Positions 38,790 through 46,823 of a stretch of DNA of 64,000 nt are shown here, one piece after another (positions within the stretch are counted from its first letter, which is position 1; each line of letters opens with the position of its first letter). Location of the stretch: contig NZ_CP048602.1 of the NCBI RefSeq assembly GCF_012427705.1, forward strand, positions 2,542,001 to 2,606,000. Direction: 5' to 3'. The DNA comes from Vreelandella piezotolerans (GTDB taxonomy: Bacteria; Pseudomonadota; Gammaproteobacteria; Pseudomonadales; Halomonadaceae). The translations under genes were made by a program, and so were the position numbers. The notes below the pieces were generated by a model. The model saw only the letters and a program-made list of their open reading frames with translations. It made no database searches and was not told where the DNA came from.

Positions 38790-38815
38790 AAAAAGGCGGC
38801 TCGTGACCGCCTTTT
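38790..38815 (-). terminator. Rho-independent terminator of the ABC permease operon
   Basis: AAAAGGCGG (38791-38799) pairs with CCGCCTTTT (38807-38815). On the minus strand TTTTT follows. Confidence 0.82.
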
Positions 38816-38827
38816 GTAAGAGAGACG

Positions 38828-41386
38828 CTACGCCTCGCCTAATAATCCCAGACTCGCCGCGGGGGCTTGTTTGCGCAGGCTGTAGGAGAGTGCGTGGCCA
38901 ATCAAACCAATCAGCAGCGCGCCGCCAATGGGAAGTGCTAGCCACAGACCCAGGTGCAGGCGGGGTGTAAGATCCAGCCAATAGAGGTAGAGCGCCGCGG
39001 TAGCGAGCTCTGCCAATAGGGCTCCCAACACGCCGCTGGCAAACCCGAGCAGCGCGTATTCGGCCCCCTGCACTCGGGAAATCATACGGTTACCTGCACC
39101 AAACACCCTTAGCAGACCACTTTCATGGGCACGCACCGGGCGGCTGGCGGTAAGCGCAGCGTAAAGCACGCTGACACCCGCTAACAGGACTAGAACCAGC
39201 ACGAGTTCTACCGCCCGAGTGACCTGGGTCAGCACGTCGCGCACCTGCCCTAGAATGGCATCCACATTGAGCAGAGACACCCCAGGGAAGTCGATGACCA
39301 GCTCGCGCACCAGCCCCTGCTCTTGATCCGGCAGGTGGAAGGCGGTGATAAAGCTATGGCCGAACGACTCCAACACGCCGGGCGGGAAGATCACGAAGAA
39401 GTTGGGATTGAAGCTATCCCAGTTCAAGCTGCGCAGGCTTTGAATATGCGTGGTGATGCTATCGCTCCCCACGGCAAACGTGATTTCGTCTCCTATCCCC
39501 AAACCAAGGCGTTCAGCCAAACCATCCTCTACCGAAATAGGGACGGTTTGCGACTCGCTGGAGACGGTGGCATCCACTTCGCTCATCCAGCCTTGGGGCT
39601 CCGCGACAAACCACTGCCCCGCCACCACCTGGTTCCCTTCGGGCAGCTCTGATTGCCAGGTGAGGTTCAACTCACGGCGTAGCGAGTTATCGCCTCGAGC
39701 ATCAGGAGGTACGGCCTCCCTGGGTGCTTGGCCGTTAATCTGTGTAATTCGCCCACGTACCATCGGGTAGAGTGTGCTTTGGGTCTCTACTCGAGGCGCG
39801 ACCGCCTGCTCGAAAGCATCGCGTTCGCTGGGCTGTATGTTAATGGCAAAGTAATTGGGCGTGTCAGCGGGCAGTTGATCTTGCCATGTCGTGAGCAGAT
39901 CGCCTCGCACCAACACGATCATCGCCATGGCAAAGAACGTGACCGAAAAGGCAAGTAGCTGGCCTAGCCCCGCCTGTTTACGACGGGCTAACTGTCTTCC
40001 CCCCAAACGCAACGCCTGCGCCCATTCACTGCCGCCCGTCAAGCGCTGGAGGGCACGTAGCATGCCTTTCAATAACAGGGAACTCACGCCCCATAGCAGC
40101 GACAGGAGGACTGCCCCGCCCACCAGCAGCGCCAAGGCCAGCGAGAAGCTGCCCGAGTAGAGCCACAGCAGCCCTCCAAAGACGATGCTAGCCACGCCGA
40201 CCACCAGCCACGCCGCGGGCGGGAGCGGGTCTAACTCACGTCGCAGTACTTTGAGCGCGCTCACCTGCTTGATACGCAGCAGCGTTGGCCCGGCAAAGCC
40301 GACCAATACCGCCAACGCCGTGAAAATACCCAGCCATAGCGGCATGATGCCCGGCGGCGGCAGCGTCATGGGCAGGAAACTGGTCAGTAGCCACAGCAGC
40401 ACGGCTTGCCCCACCAAGCCCAACAGCGCGCCGATGAGCGAGGCCATCAACGCCAGTCCCAGCAGCTGTAGGCTAAAGATCGTCACCAGCTGATACTGGC
40501 TGGCACCGAAACAGCGCAGCAGCGCAGCGGTATCCAGGTGGCGCTCTACGTAACGGCGGGTCGACATCGCCACCGCGACACCCGCCAGCAGCACTGCCGC
40601 CAAACCGGCCAAGCCCAAGTAGCTTTCTGCCCGTTGCAGCGCATTACCCAACTGCGGACGGTCGACTCGAACATCACGCACCTCGACACCGTCACGGCGA
40701 AGCTGCGTCAACAACCCTTGAACCTGATCCAATGCCTCGGGTGGACCAGCGGCCAACAGTTCGAACTCGATACGGGACCCTGGCTGTACCAGCCCGGTTG
40801 ATTCGAGATCAGCGGTATTGAGCATCAAGCGCGGGTTGAAGTTACCAAAACCGGCGGACTGGTCCGCTTCGCGTTCGATAATCCCGCTAATGGTCAGCTC
40901 CGCTTGCCCCACCTGTACGCGGTCGCCTATCGCGATCTCGACCAACTCGGCCAGCCGAGGATCGGCCCAGGCTTCGCCCGGTGGTGGGCCTGACGCGATT
41001 TGCTCAACGCCGTTTCCTCGGTCCACATGTGACACACCATAGTGCGGATACACATCATCGACTGCCTTGAGGCTGGCGGGCTGAAAGCGCTCCCCTTGGC
41101 TGATCATGGAGACTAGATCCACTTGATCGCTCAGCGTGAAGCCAGCCTGCTCCAGAGTGGCGCGCAGCTCGTCTGAAAACGGGTCGCGCTGTTCGAGGAC
41201 TAAGTCGCCCCCTAGCATCTGACCCGCTTGACGCTCCAAGCCACGCTCTAAGCGGTCAAGGAAGAACGCAATCATGGTGGACGCGGCCACCGCCAAGACC
41301 AGGGCCACGAACAGCGCTCGCACGTCCGCCGCGCGAAGGTCGCGCTTGAGGCTCCGCGCGGCTAATCGCCAGTTGATATCACTCAT
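38828..41386 (-). CDS. ybbP: FtsX-like ABC transporter permease, YbbP type
   Basis: 852 residues with ten or so hydrophobic helices in two FtsX-type blocks separated by large extracytoplasmic loops. It begins DINWRLAARSLKRDLRAADV, typical of YbbP. Helices near 30-50, 255-280, 305-335, 350-375, 395-445 and 470-495 precede a second loop, with the last block from about 705. Function of YbbAP is not settled; lipid or lysophospholipid export has been suggested from its link to TesA. It overlaps the ATPase gene by eight bases. Confidence 0.88.
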   Translation of the reverse strand: MSDINWRLAARSLKRDLRAADVRALFVALVLAVAASTMIAFFLDRLERGLERQAGQMLGGDLVLEQRDPFSDELRATLEQAGFTLSDQVDLVSMISQGERFQPASLKAVDDVYPHYGVSHVDRGNGVEQIASGPPPGEAWADPRLAELVEIAIGDRVQVGQAELTISGIIEREADQSAGFGNFNPRLMLNTADLESTGLVQPGSRIEFELLAAGPPEALDQVQGLLTQLRRDGVEVRDVRVDRPQLGNALQRAESYLGLAGLAAVLLAGVAVAMSTRRYVERHLDTAALLRCFGASQYQLVTIFSLQLLGLALMASLIGALLGLVGQAVLLWLLTSFLPMTLPPPGIMPLWLGIFTALAVLVGFAGPTLLRIKQVSALKVLRRELDPLPPAAWLVVGVASIVFGGLLWLYSGSFSLALALLVGGAVLLSLLWGVSSLLLKGMLRALQRLTGGSEWAQALRLGGRQLARRKQAGLGQLLAFSVTFFAMAMIVLVRGDLLTTWQDQLPADTPNYFAINIQPSERDAFEQAVAPRVETQSTLYPMVRGRITQINGQAPREAVPPDARGDNSLRRELNLTWQSELPEGNQVVAGQWFVAEPQGWMSEVDATVSSESQTVPISVEDGLAERLGLGIGDEITFAVGSDSITTHIQSLRSLNWDSFNPNFFVIFPPGVLESFGHSFITAFHLPDQEQGLVRELVIDFPGVSLLNVDAILGQVRDVLTQVTRAVELVLVLVLLAGVSVLYAALTASRPVRAHESGLLRVFGAGNRMISRVQGAEYALLGFASGVLGALLAELATAALYLYWLDLTPRLHLGLWLALPIGGALLIGLIGHALSYSLRKQAPAASLGLLGEA

Positions 41387-42194
41387 CGCCTTCCTCGCTG
41401 TTGACTGGGGCCGGTTCGAACGGCACGAGCTGGCCGTTGGCCAGCCGCAGGCAGCGGTCGCAGCGGCGCGCCAAGGCGTGGTCGTGTGTCACGAGAATCA
41501 GCGTCGTGCCCGCTTCTTTATTGAGCGTGAACAGCAGGTCGATGATCTGCGCACCGGTATCCGGGTCTAGGTTGCCGGTAGGTTCATCGGCGAACACCAG
41601 CTCGGGGTCCGTCACGAAAGCGCGCGCAATGGCTACCCGCTGCTGCTCTCCGCCGGAAAGCTGCTTAGGCTGATGAGACGTGCGCTCCCCCAACCCTACA
41701 CGCTCCAACCACTGCTGGGCAGCGTGCGATTCTCCGGCTCGAGGAGAGAGCTCTAGGGGCAGCAGTACGTTTTCCAGTGCGCTGAGCGTCGGCAGCAATT
41801 GAAAGTTCTGGAACACGAAGCCCACTCGCCCCGCTCGTAATGCCGCACGACCATCTTCATCCAAGCGACTCAAGGCATGGCCAAAAAGAGTCAATTCGCC
41901 GTCGCTGGGCGTATCCAACCCGGCCAGCAAGCCCAGCAACGTGGATTTACCCGCGCCGCTTTTGCCCAATATAGCCACACTCTCCCCGGCCGCTACGCTC
42001 AACGACAAGTCATGTAAAATAGTTAGCGTGCGTTCACCGCTGGTCACCCGTTTGGCGAGCTTTTCGGCCTGCAGGACGGGCTGGCTAGCGGCTGCTTGGG
42101 GAACCTTCTGGGCAGCAGATGGGTCGGTGTGGGGCGAGCGCAACGGCGCACCTTCGGTCACGGTATGGGATGTAGGGTCAGAGGAGTAAGACAT
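41379..42194 (-). CDS. ybbA: ABC transporter ATP-binding protein, YbbA type
   Basis: 271 residues. Walker A GKSGAGKSTLL (about 77-87), signature LSGGEQQRVAIARAF, Walker B LVFADEPTGNLD and the H-loop VTHDH are all intact. It belongs to the LolD/MacB class. About 40 unconserved residues precede the domain; the true start may be an internal GTG at about 42161. The annotated ATG overlaps the tesA ATG on the other strand (CATG). The tesA/ybbA/ybbP order is as in E. coli. Confidence 0.92.
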   Translation of the reverse strand: MSYSSDPTSHTVTEGAPLRSPHTDPSAAQKVPQAAASQPVLQAEKLAKRVTSGERTLTILHDLSLSVAAGESVAILGKSGAGKSTLLGLLAGLDTPSDGELTLFGHALSRLDEDGRAALRAGRVGFVFQNFQLLPTLSALENVLLPLELSPRAGESHAAQQWLERVGLGERTSHQPKQLSGGEQQRVAIARAFVTDPELVFADEPTGNLDPDTGAQIIDLLFTLNKEAGTTLILVTHDHALARRCDRCLRLANGQLVPFEPAPVNSEEGDE

Positions 42195-42945
42195 GAAGCG
42201 TAAATTCCCTGTAGCTCTTTGGATATTAGCGATACAAAAACGCGTGGTTCCAGCATGGTTGACGCAGATACTGACCTTTCAGTCGTGGCAAACGGCCGTT
42301 CGTGGTGGTCTATCAAGCACCCTTCTACTGGTCGTATTCTTGGGGGCTGTCCCGCTGCAAGCCAGCACTGCCGAAGAGGGCTTGCCAACGCTCCTCGTCA
42401 TGGGAGACAGCCTGAGTGCGGCTTATGGTATCGAGCAGGAGCAGGGCTGGGTGTCGCTGCTGGCAGAGCGCCTCGACGGTGACGCACAGGTGGTGAACGC
42501 CAGCATCAGCGGAGAGACCACCTCAGGCGGTGCCCAACGTTTTGCCGATATTATCGGACAGCGTCAGCCGGATATCGTTCTTTTAGAACTTGGCGGTAAC
42601 GATGGTTTACGCGGTTTACCTCCCGCTCAAATGCGCGCCAATTTAGCCACTATGATCGAGCAGAGCCAGCAAGCGGGTGCGGAAGTATTACTCCTAGGGA
42701 TCGATATTCCGCCGAACTACGGTCAAGCCTACCGCGATGCCTTCACCGGGGTCTATCACTCTCTGGCACAGGAGTACGAGCTCTCGCTGGTGCCCTTCTT
42801 GCTGGAAGATATCGCCCTCAATCAACAATTAATGCAAAGCGATGGCATCCATCCTACCGCTGACGCACAGCCCATTATCTTAGATAACGTTTGGCCCGCC
42901 CTTGAACCCATGCTGGAAGAGACGTATCAGGCCTCTTCTCAGTAG
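42193..42945 (+). CDS. tesA: Acyl-CoA thioesterase I / lysophospholipase L1, SGNH hydrolase
   Basis: Periplasmic esterase with SGNH motifs: GDSLS (Ser73), GGND (about 136) and DGIHP with the catalytic Asp and His (about 217-220). GAGGAG six bases upstream supports the ATG at 42193. This gives an unusually long n-region (about 37 residues) before the signal hydrophobic core (LSSTLLLVVFLGAVPLQA). Internal TTG/GTG starts would give a normal signal peptide but have no binding site. Divergent from ybbA, as in E. coli. Confidence 0.93.
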   Translation: MKRKFPVALWILAIQKRVVPAWLTQILTFQSWQTAVRGGLSSTLLLVVFLGAVPLQASTAEEGLPTLLVMGDSLSAAYGIEQEQGWVSLLAERLDGDAQVVNASISGETTSGGAQRFADIIGQRQPDIVLLELGGNDGLRGLPPAQMRANLATMIEQSQQAGAEVLLLGIDIPPNYGQAYRDAFTGVYHSLAQEYELSLVPFLLEDIALNQQLMQSDGIHPTADAQPIILDNVWPALEPMLEETYQASSQ

Positions 42946-42993
42946 TATACTTGGTGCACAGCACCGACTGGCTAAGCACCGGTTTTTCATAGC

Positions 42994-43022
42994 TTGCACG
43001 CATGTAGTCTAAAAACTACAAT
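42994..43022 (+). promoter_or_regulatory. Toxin-antitoxin promoter with dyad operator
   Basis: TTGCAC (42994-42999), 17 bases, then TACAAT (43017-43022). The dyad TGTAGT (43003-43008) and ACTACA (43015-43020) fills the spacer and overlaps the -10, a natural site for autorepression. The predicted transcript start, about 43028-43030, falls on the toxin ATG at 43029. Confidence 0.65.
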
Positions 43023-43028
43023 ATTTTT

Positions 43029-43328
43029 ATGATCGCTATTAAACAGACCGACACTTACCGACGGTGGGAACGTAAGCTCCGTGATTCGCGCACAAAAGCA
43101 CTGATTGCTGCTCGTATTTTCAGGCTAGCCAACGGATTAGCTGGCGATGTAAAACCCGTTGGCCAAGGCATCAGTGAACTGCGTATTCATCATGGTCCAG
43201 GATATCGTGTCTATTTTAAACAACGCGGTAACGAGCTTGTCATCCTGTTATGTGGTGGCGATAAAAGCACGCAGCAAAACGATATCGATACAGCGCAGCG
43301 TCTGGCAGCACAATGGGAGGAATCATGA
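43029..43328 (+). CDS. RelE/ParE-superfamily toxin (HigB-like)
   Basis: 99 residues in the HI1419-type addiction-module toxin family; core pattern GISELRIHHGPGYRVYFKQ followed by VILLCGGDKSTQQNDI. Such toxins are mostly mRNA-cleaving or gyrase-targeting; which applies here cannot be told. No ribosome binding site is visible, and the predicted transcription start coincides with the ATG, suggesting leaderless translation. The stop overlaps the antitoxin start (ATGA). GC content is lower than in its neighbours, in keeping with a mobile module. Confidence 0.88.
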   Translation: MIAIKQTDTYRRWERKLRDSRTKALIAARIFRLANGLAGDVKPVGQGISELRIHHGPGYRVYFKQRGNELVILLCGGDKSTQQNDIDTAQRLAAQWEES

Positions 43329-43627
43329 GCGATAAGATTTACGACTATGACCCGGCAGCAGCATTAGAGAACGATGAAGCCATCGCTCTCTTTCTCGCTG
43401 ATGCGCTGGAAACCGGAGATGCCACTTACGTTGCTAAAGCGATGGGTATCGTAGCGCGCGCTAAGGGAATGACAGAACTTGCTCGCGAAACTGGCCTCTC
43501 CCGTGAACAGCTCTATCGTTCGTTCAGCGAGCAAGGCAACCCAACGCTGAAGACGATGTTAGCTGTCATGCGTGCACTGGGTATGGACTTAACGGCAAAA
43601 CCACACCAAGAAGAACCCGTCATGTAA
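43325..43627 (+). CDS. HigA/HI1420-type antitoxin, DNA-binding
   Basis: 100 residues from 43325 (MSDKIYDYDPAAALEN), with GGAGG at good spacing; a start four codons earlier is less likely. It has a helix-turn-helix of the HI1420 antidote family (MTELARETGLSREQLYRSFSE, split around residues 48-68). It should bind the toxin and repress the shared promoter through the dyad at 43003-43020. Toxin-first gene order is usual for this family. Confidence 0.88.
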   Translation: MSDKIYDYDPAAALENDEAIALFLADALETGDATYVAKAMGIVARAKGMTELARETGLSREQLYRSFSEQGNPTLKTMLAVMRALGMDLTAKPHQEEPVM

Positions 43628-43706
43628 ACATTGGTACTTTCTACTGAGGAGATATAGCGCTTTTATGCCTTAGCTTGTAGTCTTAAGCGATATTTGACCA
43701 ACGCTA

Positions 43707-44420
43707 ATGGCGTCCATGTCGACTTCATCATCCCCTCCATGCTGCTCCCTATCGCGCCGGCAGTTTCTGGCTTCTGCTGGCGCGTTGTTATTGGGCGTTG
43801 GGCTGGGGATCAATCCCAGCTCTGCTGTGGCGTTCAACCCGCAACGGCTTCGGCAAAGTATGCAGCAGCTATATGGACAGGGGGGGCTCAGCGTTTTAGA
43901 AGAGTGGTTCGCCCTGCTGGAGCGCTTGCGCGGCCAGGATGTACAAGCCCAACTGCGTGACGTGAATGATTTTTTCAACCGCCGCATCCGCTGGGTGGAG
44001 GATATTCGCGTTTGGGGAGAGGAAGACTTTTGGGCCACCCCCCTGGAAGCGCTAGGTAAAGGTCAAGGCGACTGTGAGGACTACTCCATTGCTAAATACA
44101 TTACCTTAAAGCAGTTGGGAGTACCGGGTGAGCGCTTGCGCATGATCTACGTTCGCGCCCGAATTGGCCGTAGTCAAATCACCCAAGCCCACATGGTGCT
44201 AGGTTACTATTCGACGCCGAACGCCGAGCCACTGGTACTGGATAACATTGCGCCTTCTATTTCTCCCGCTTCCCAACGTAACGATCTAGATCCCGTTTTT
44301 AGCTTCAACAGCGACGGGCTTTGGGCAGGTGGCGGTTCAGAATCCCGTGCCGACCCACTGGCACGACTGTCGCGCTGGCGCAGCGTGATCGGGCGGATGC
44401 AATCACAAGGATTCATTTAA
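43707..44420 (+). CDS. lapG: LapG-type periplasmic cysteine protease
   Basis: Transglutaminase-like (BTLCP) protease that clips the N-terminus of LapA-type adhesins, releasing them from the surface. Catalytic residues are Cys (about 122, QGDCEDYSIAKY), His (about 163, QAHMVLGYY) and Asp (about 180, LVLDN). The N-terminus has a twin-arginine-like signal (SRRQFLASAGALLLG). The start is uncertain (ATG at 43707 or 43716; no clear binding site). It sits 13 bases before lapD. The likely target is the TAAG site in the adhesin encoded about 12 kb away. Confidence 0.92.
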   Translation: MASMSTSSSPPCCSLSRRQFLASAGALLLGVGLGINPSSAVAFNPQRLRQSMQQLYGQGGLSVLEEWFALLERLRGQDVQAQLRDVNDFFNRRIRWVEDIRVWGEEDFWATPLEALGKGQGDCEDYSIAKYITLKQLGVPGERLRMIYVRARIGRSQITQAHMVLGYYSTPNAEPLVLDNIAPSISPASQRNDLDPVFSFNSDGLWAGGGSESRADPLARLSRWRSVIGRMQSQGFI

Positions 44421-44433
44421 GAGGACTGGCGCT

Positions 44434-46341
44434 ATGTCGCTGATTAAACAGCTTTGGCTGGCCATTATTGCGCTCTTACTACTGTCGTTCGTAGGTAGCT
44501 TAGCGATCAGTATTACCAGCAGCCGTGACTACATCGAGCAGGAAGTGCGCATCAAGAACGCAGACAATGCCACCACCTTGGCCCTGTCCATGAGCCAGCT
44601 CGACAAAGATCTAGTGATTCTGGAGCTGCTGATCTCTGCACAGTTCGATACCGGCTACTATCGTTCGATCATTCTGCGTGACGCCGAGGGCGAAGTTCTT
44701 GTCGAGCGCCGCGCCGATGGATATAGCGGCGACGTGCCTGCATGGTTTAGAAGCTTAGTGCAGTTTGATGTCCCCACCGGTACTGCAACGATTCAAGATG
44801 GCTGGCGACAGTTCGGTACACTGGAACTAGAGAGTCAGCACAGCTACGCCTACGCTTCTCTATGGCGCAGTATGCTAGAGCTTGCCGGCTGGTTTTTGCT
44901 GGCAGGTGCCATTAGCTTGGCGATTGCCACCGTCTTGGTGCGGGGCATCAAGCACCCGCTGGTACGCGTTGTGGCTCAAGCTAAAGATATCAGCGCGCGA
45001 CGCTTCACGACTATCCAAGAGCCCCGCACCTTAGAGCTACGCGAAGTCGCCCAGGCGATGAACGTGCTGTCCGCTAATGTACGCCAAATGCTGAGCCAAG
45101 AGAGTCAAAAGCTCGATGAGCTGCGTCGCGATTTGCAGCATGATCGGGTGACGGGCGCACTGAACCGTGATGTGCTGATGGGCAGATTGGCCTCACTTTT
45201 GGGTAGCGACGATGCCCGTGCCACCGGCCTGATGGTCATGGTGCGTGTACAGGCGCTAGAGCACTTGAACGATCAGCTTGGCCACCAAGCCACCGACCAA
45301 CTGCTCAGTACGTTGGTTAAGGCACTTGCCGCCCTGGAAACCAGCGCCGACGAGGCGCTCATCGGCCGTTTGAACGGCAGCGACTTCCTGCTCATGCTAC
45401 CACTCGAAGAGCAGCCGGATGCCCTGCTGCCCCGTTTGCAGCAAGCGCTGGCCACCGTTACTGCCAGCGCCCCTCAGGCCGATGTACGCTTGGCCACCGC
45501 GATCGTAGCGTATCACTCAGACGACGAACGCGGGCCGCTACTGGCTACCTTAGACGACGCCCTGGCCGAAGCCGAAAGCGGTAGCAGCTCAACGAATATT
45601 GCCCTACGCCAACGGGAACAAGGGTCGCTATTTGGCAACCATAACGAGTGGCGAACCGCACTGACCGTGGCCATCGAACAAGGCCCACAGTTGGCATATT
45701 TCCCCGTGATCGATGCCCAGAACCAGGTGCTTCACTATGAATGTCCCGCACGATTGGAACTTGCCAATGCTTGGCAGACCGCCGGTATCTTCATTCCTTG
45801 GGTAACGCGCTTCGCTCTCGAGCCCGCGCTGGATATGGCCGTCGTCAAAAAAGCATTGGGACAACTCGAGGCAAATCCTGATCAGCGTATCGGTGTTAAC
45901 CTCTCGATTGCATCGATCAACAATGCCCAGTTCGTCAACGAGCTGCGTTTACTGTTAGAAAAGCAGCCCGCTCTCGCCAGCAAGCTGTGCTTCGAAGTAC
46001 CCGCAACGTTAACGGCCCACTCCATTGGTAGCCTACGCGGATTGTGTAGTGCTCTTCGCCCACTCGGCTGTCAGTTCGGCATCGAGCACGTGGGTGCCGA
46101 ATTCACCAAACTCGCTGACTTGCACGATGTGGGGCTTGCCTACCTGAAGGTCGATAGCAGCTTGATTCGTGGGATTCACGTCTCGAACGAGCAGCAGACC
46201 ATCGTGCGCGGCATGGCCACGCTGTGCCACTCCCTGGGTATCCAGGTCATCGCTGAGGGGGTCATTGACTCGGAGGAGTTACAAAGCCTATTCCGCACAG
46301 GCGTGGACGGTGCAACGGGGCCCGGTGTTCGCTTGAGCTAA
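44434..46341 (+). CDS. lapD: LapD-type c-di-GMP receptor with degenerate GGDEF and EAL domains
   Basis: 635 residues: membrane helix (about 8-28), a periplasmic LapD/MoxY domain (about 30-150), a second helix (about 150-172), HAMP (to about 225), then GGDEF (about 240-395) and EAL (about 400-630). The GGDEF signature reads NGSDF and the EAL reads YECPARL, so both should be catalytically dead. This is as in known LapD, which binds c-di-GMP in the EAL domain and then traps LapG. GAGGA precedes the ATG. Operon with lapG. Confidence 0.93.
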   Translation: MSLIKQLWLAIIALLLLSFVGSLAISITSSRDYIEQEVRIKNADNATTLALSMSQLDKDLVILELLISAQFDTGYYRSIILRDAEGEVLVERRADGYSGDVPAWFRSLVQFDVPTGTATIQDGWRQFGTLELESQHSYAYASLWRSMLELAGWFLLAGAISLAIATVLVRGIKHPLVRVVAQAKDISARRFTTIQEPRTLELREVAQAMNVLSANVRQMLSQESQKLDELRRDLQHDRVTGALNRDVLMGRLASLLGSDDARATGLMVMVRVQALEHLNDQLGHQATDQLLSTLVKALAALETSADEALIGRLNGSDFLLMLPLEEQPDALLPRLQQALATVTASAPQADVRLATAIVAYHSDDERGPLLATLDDALAEAESGSSSTNIALRQREQGSLFGNHNEWRTALTVAIEQGPQLAYFPVIDAQNQVLHYECPARLELANAWQTAGIFIPWVTRFALEPALDMAVVKKALGQLEANPDQRIGVNLSIASINNAQFVNELRLLLEKQPALASKLCFEVPATLTAHSIGSLRGLCSALRPLGCQFGIEHVGAEFTKLADLHDVGLAYLKVDSSLIRGIHVSNEQQTIVRGMATLCHSLGIQVIAEGVIDSEELQSLFRTGVDGATGPGVRLS

Positions 46342-46377
46342 CACGGAAGACGACTCGAAGAAATAACACGATAGGAA

Positions 46378-46399
46378 TGACGCGGCACCTGCCGCGTCA
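46378..46399. terminator. Hairpin at the end of lapD and the convergent small gene
   Basis: TGACGCGGC (46378-46386) pairs with GCCGCGTCA (46391-46399). No T-run. It overlaps the stop codon of the minus-strand gene. Confidence 0.5.
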
Positions 46400-46720
46400 G
46401 ATAATACCGCCATCATCACCGATCAAGTTGACATCGTTCTTAGAACGAAGCGACTTACGCTCCATCACCTTGCTCTGAGCGGCAGCAGGCAAGTCGGTAA
46501 AACTGAGCACGCCCTTCTCCAGCAACACTTCCAGCATATCTTCGACGACCCGTACAAACGCCAAATCCGACGCGATCATTTGCGCCGACTGCCCCGTTTG
46601 CTGGGCCAGAAAGGCAAACACCTCCGGCGAGTCCGCCGCGATGGTGTCATTACACTCAGGCGAGGGCTCTTTGCTGAGCATCACAATCTCCCCACGGGCA
46701 TTTCGTTTGATGTAGAGCAT
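46397..46720 (-). CDS. Small conserved hypothetical protein
   Basis: 107 residues, cytosolic, acidic, beginning MLYIKRNARGEIVMLSKEP. Similar small proteins occur in pseudomonads and relatives, and are sometimes misnamed as tryptophan synthase beta-like. No catalytic motif is visible. GAGGA precedes the ATG. It lies downstream of the adhesin on the same strand, after that gene's terminator, and converges with lapD. Confidence 0.8.
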   Translation of the reverse strand: MLYIKRNARGEIVMLSKEPSPECNDTIAADSPEVFAFLAQQTGQSAQMIASDLAFVRVVEDMLEVLLEKGVLSFTDLPAAAQSKVMERKSLRSKNDVNLIGDDGGII

Positions 46721-46785
46721 AGCGGCTTCCTCTGTAAGTAAACGCGCCGATTGGTTGCGAAACGTAAACCTTCGTTAGAGACAAC

Positions 46786-46807
46786 AAGGCCGCCCGGAGG
46801 CGGCCTT
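46786..46807 (-). terminator. Terminator-like hairpin after the adhesin gene
   Basis: AAGGCCGCC (46786-46794) pairs with GGCGGCCTT (46799-46807). Only a weak T-rich tail follows on the minus strand. Confidence 0.55.
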
Positions 46808-46823
46808 TGGGTTGAGTGAGGGG

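Noticed and set aside
44434..46341. Active diguanylate cyclase or phosphodiesterase
   Set aside because: GGDEF reads NGSDF and EAL reads YEC; with lapG adjacent it is a LapD-type receptor.
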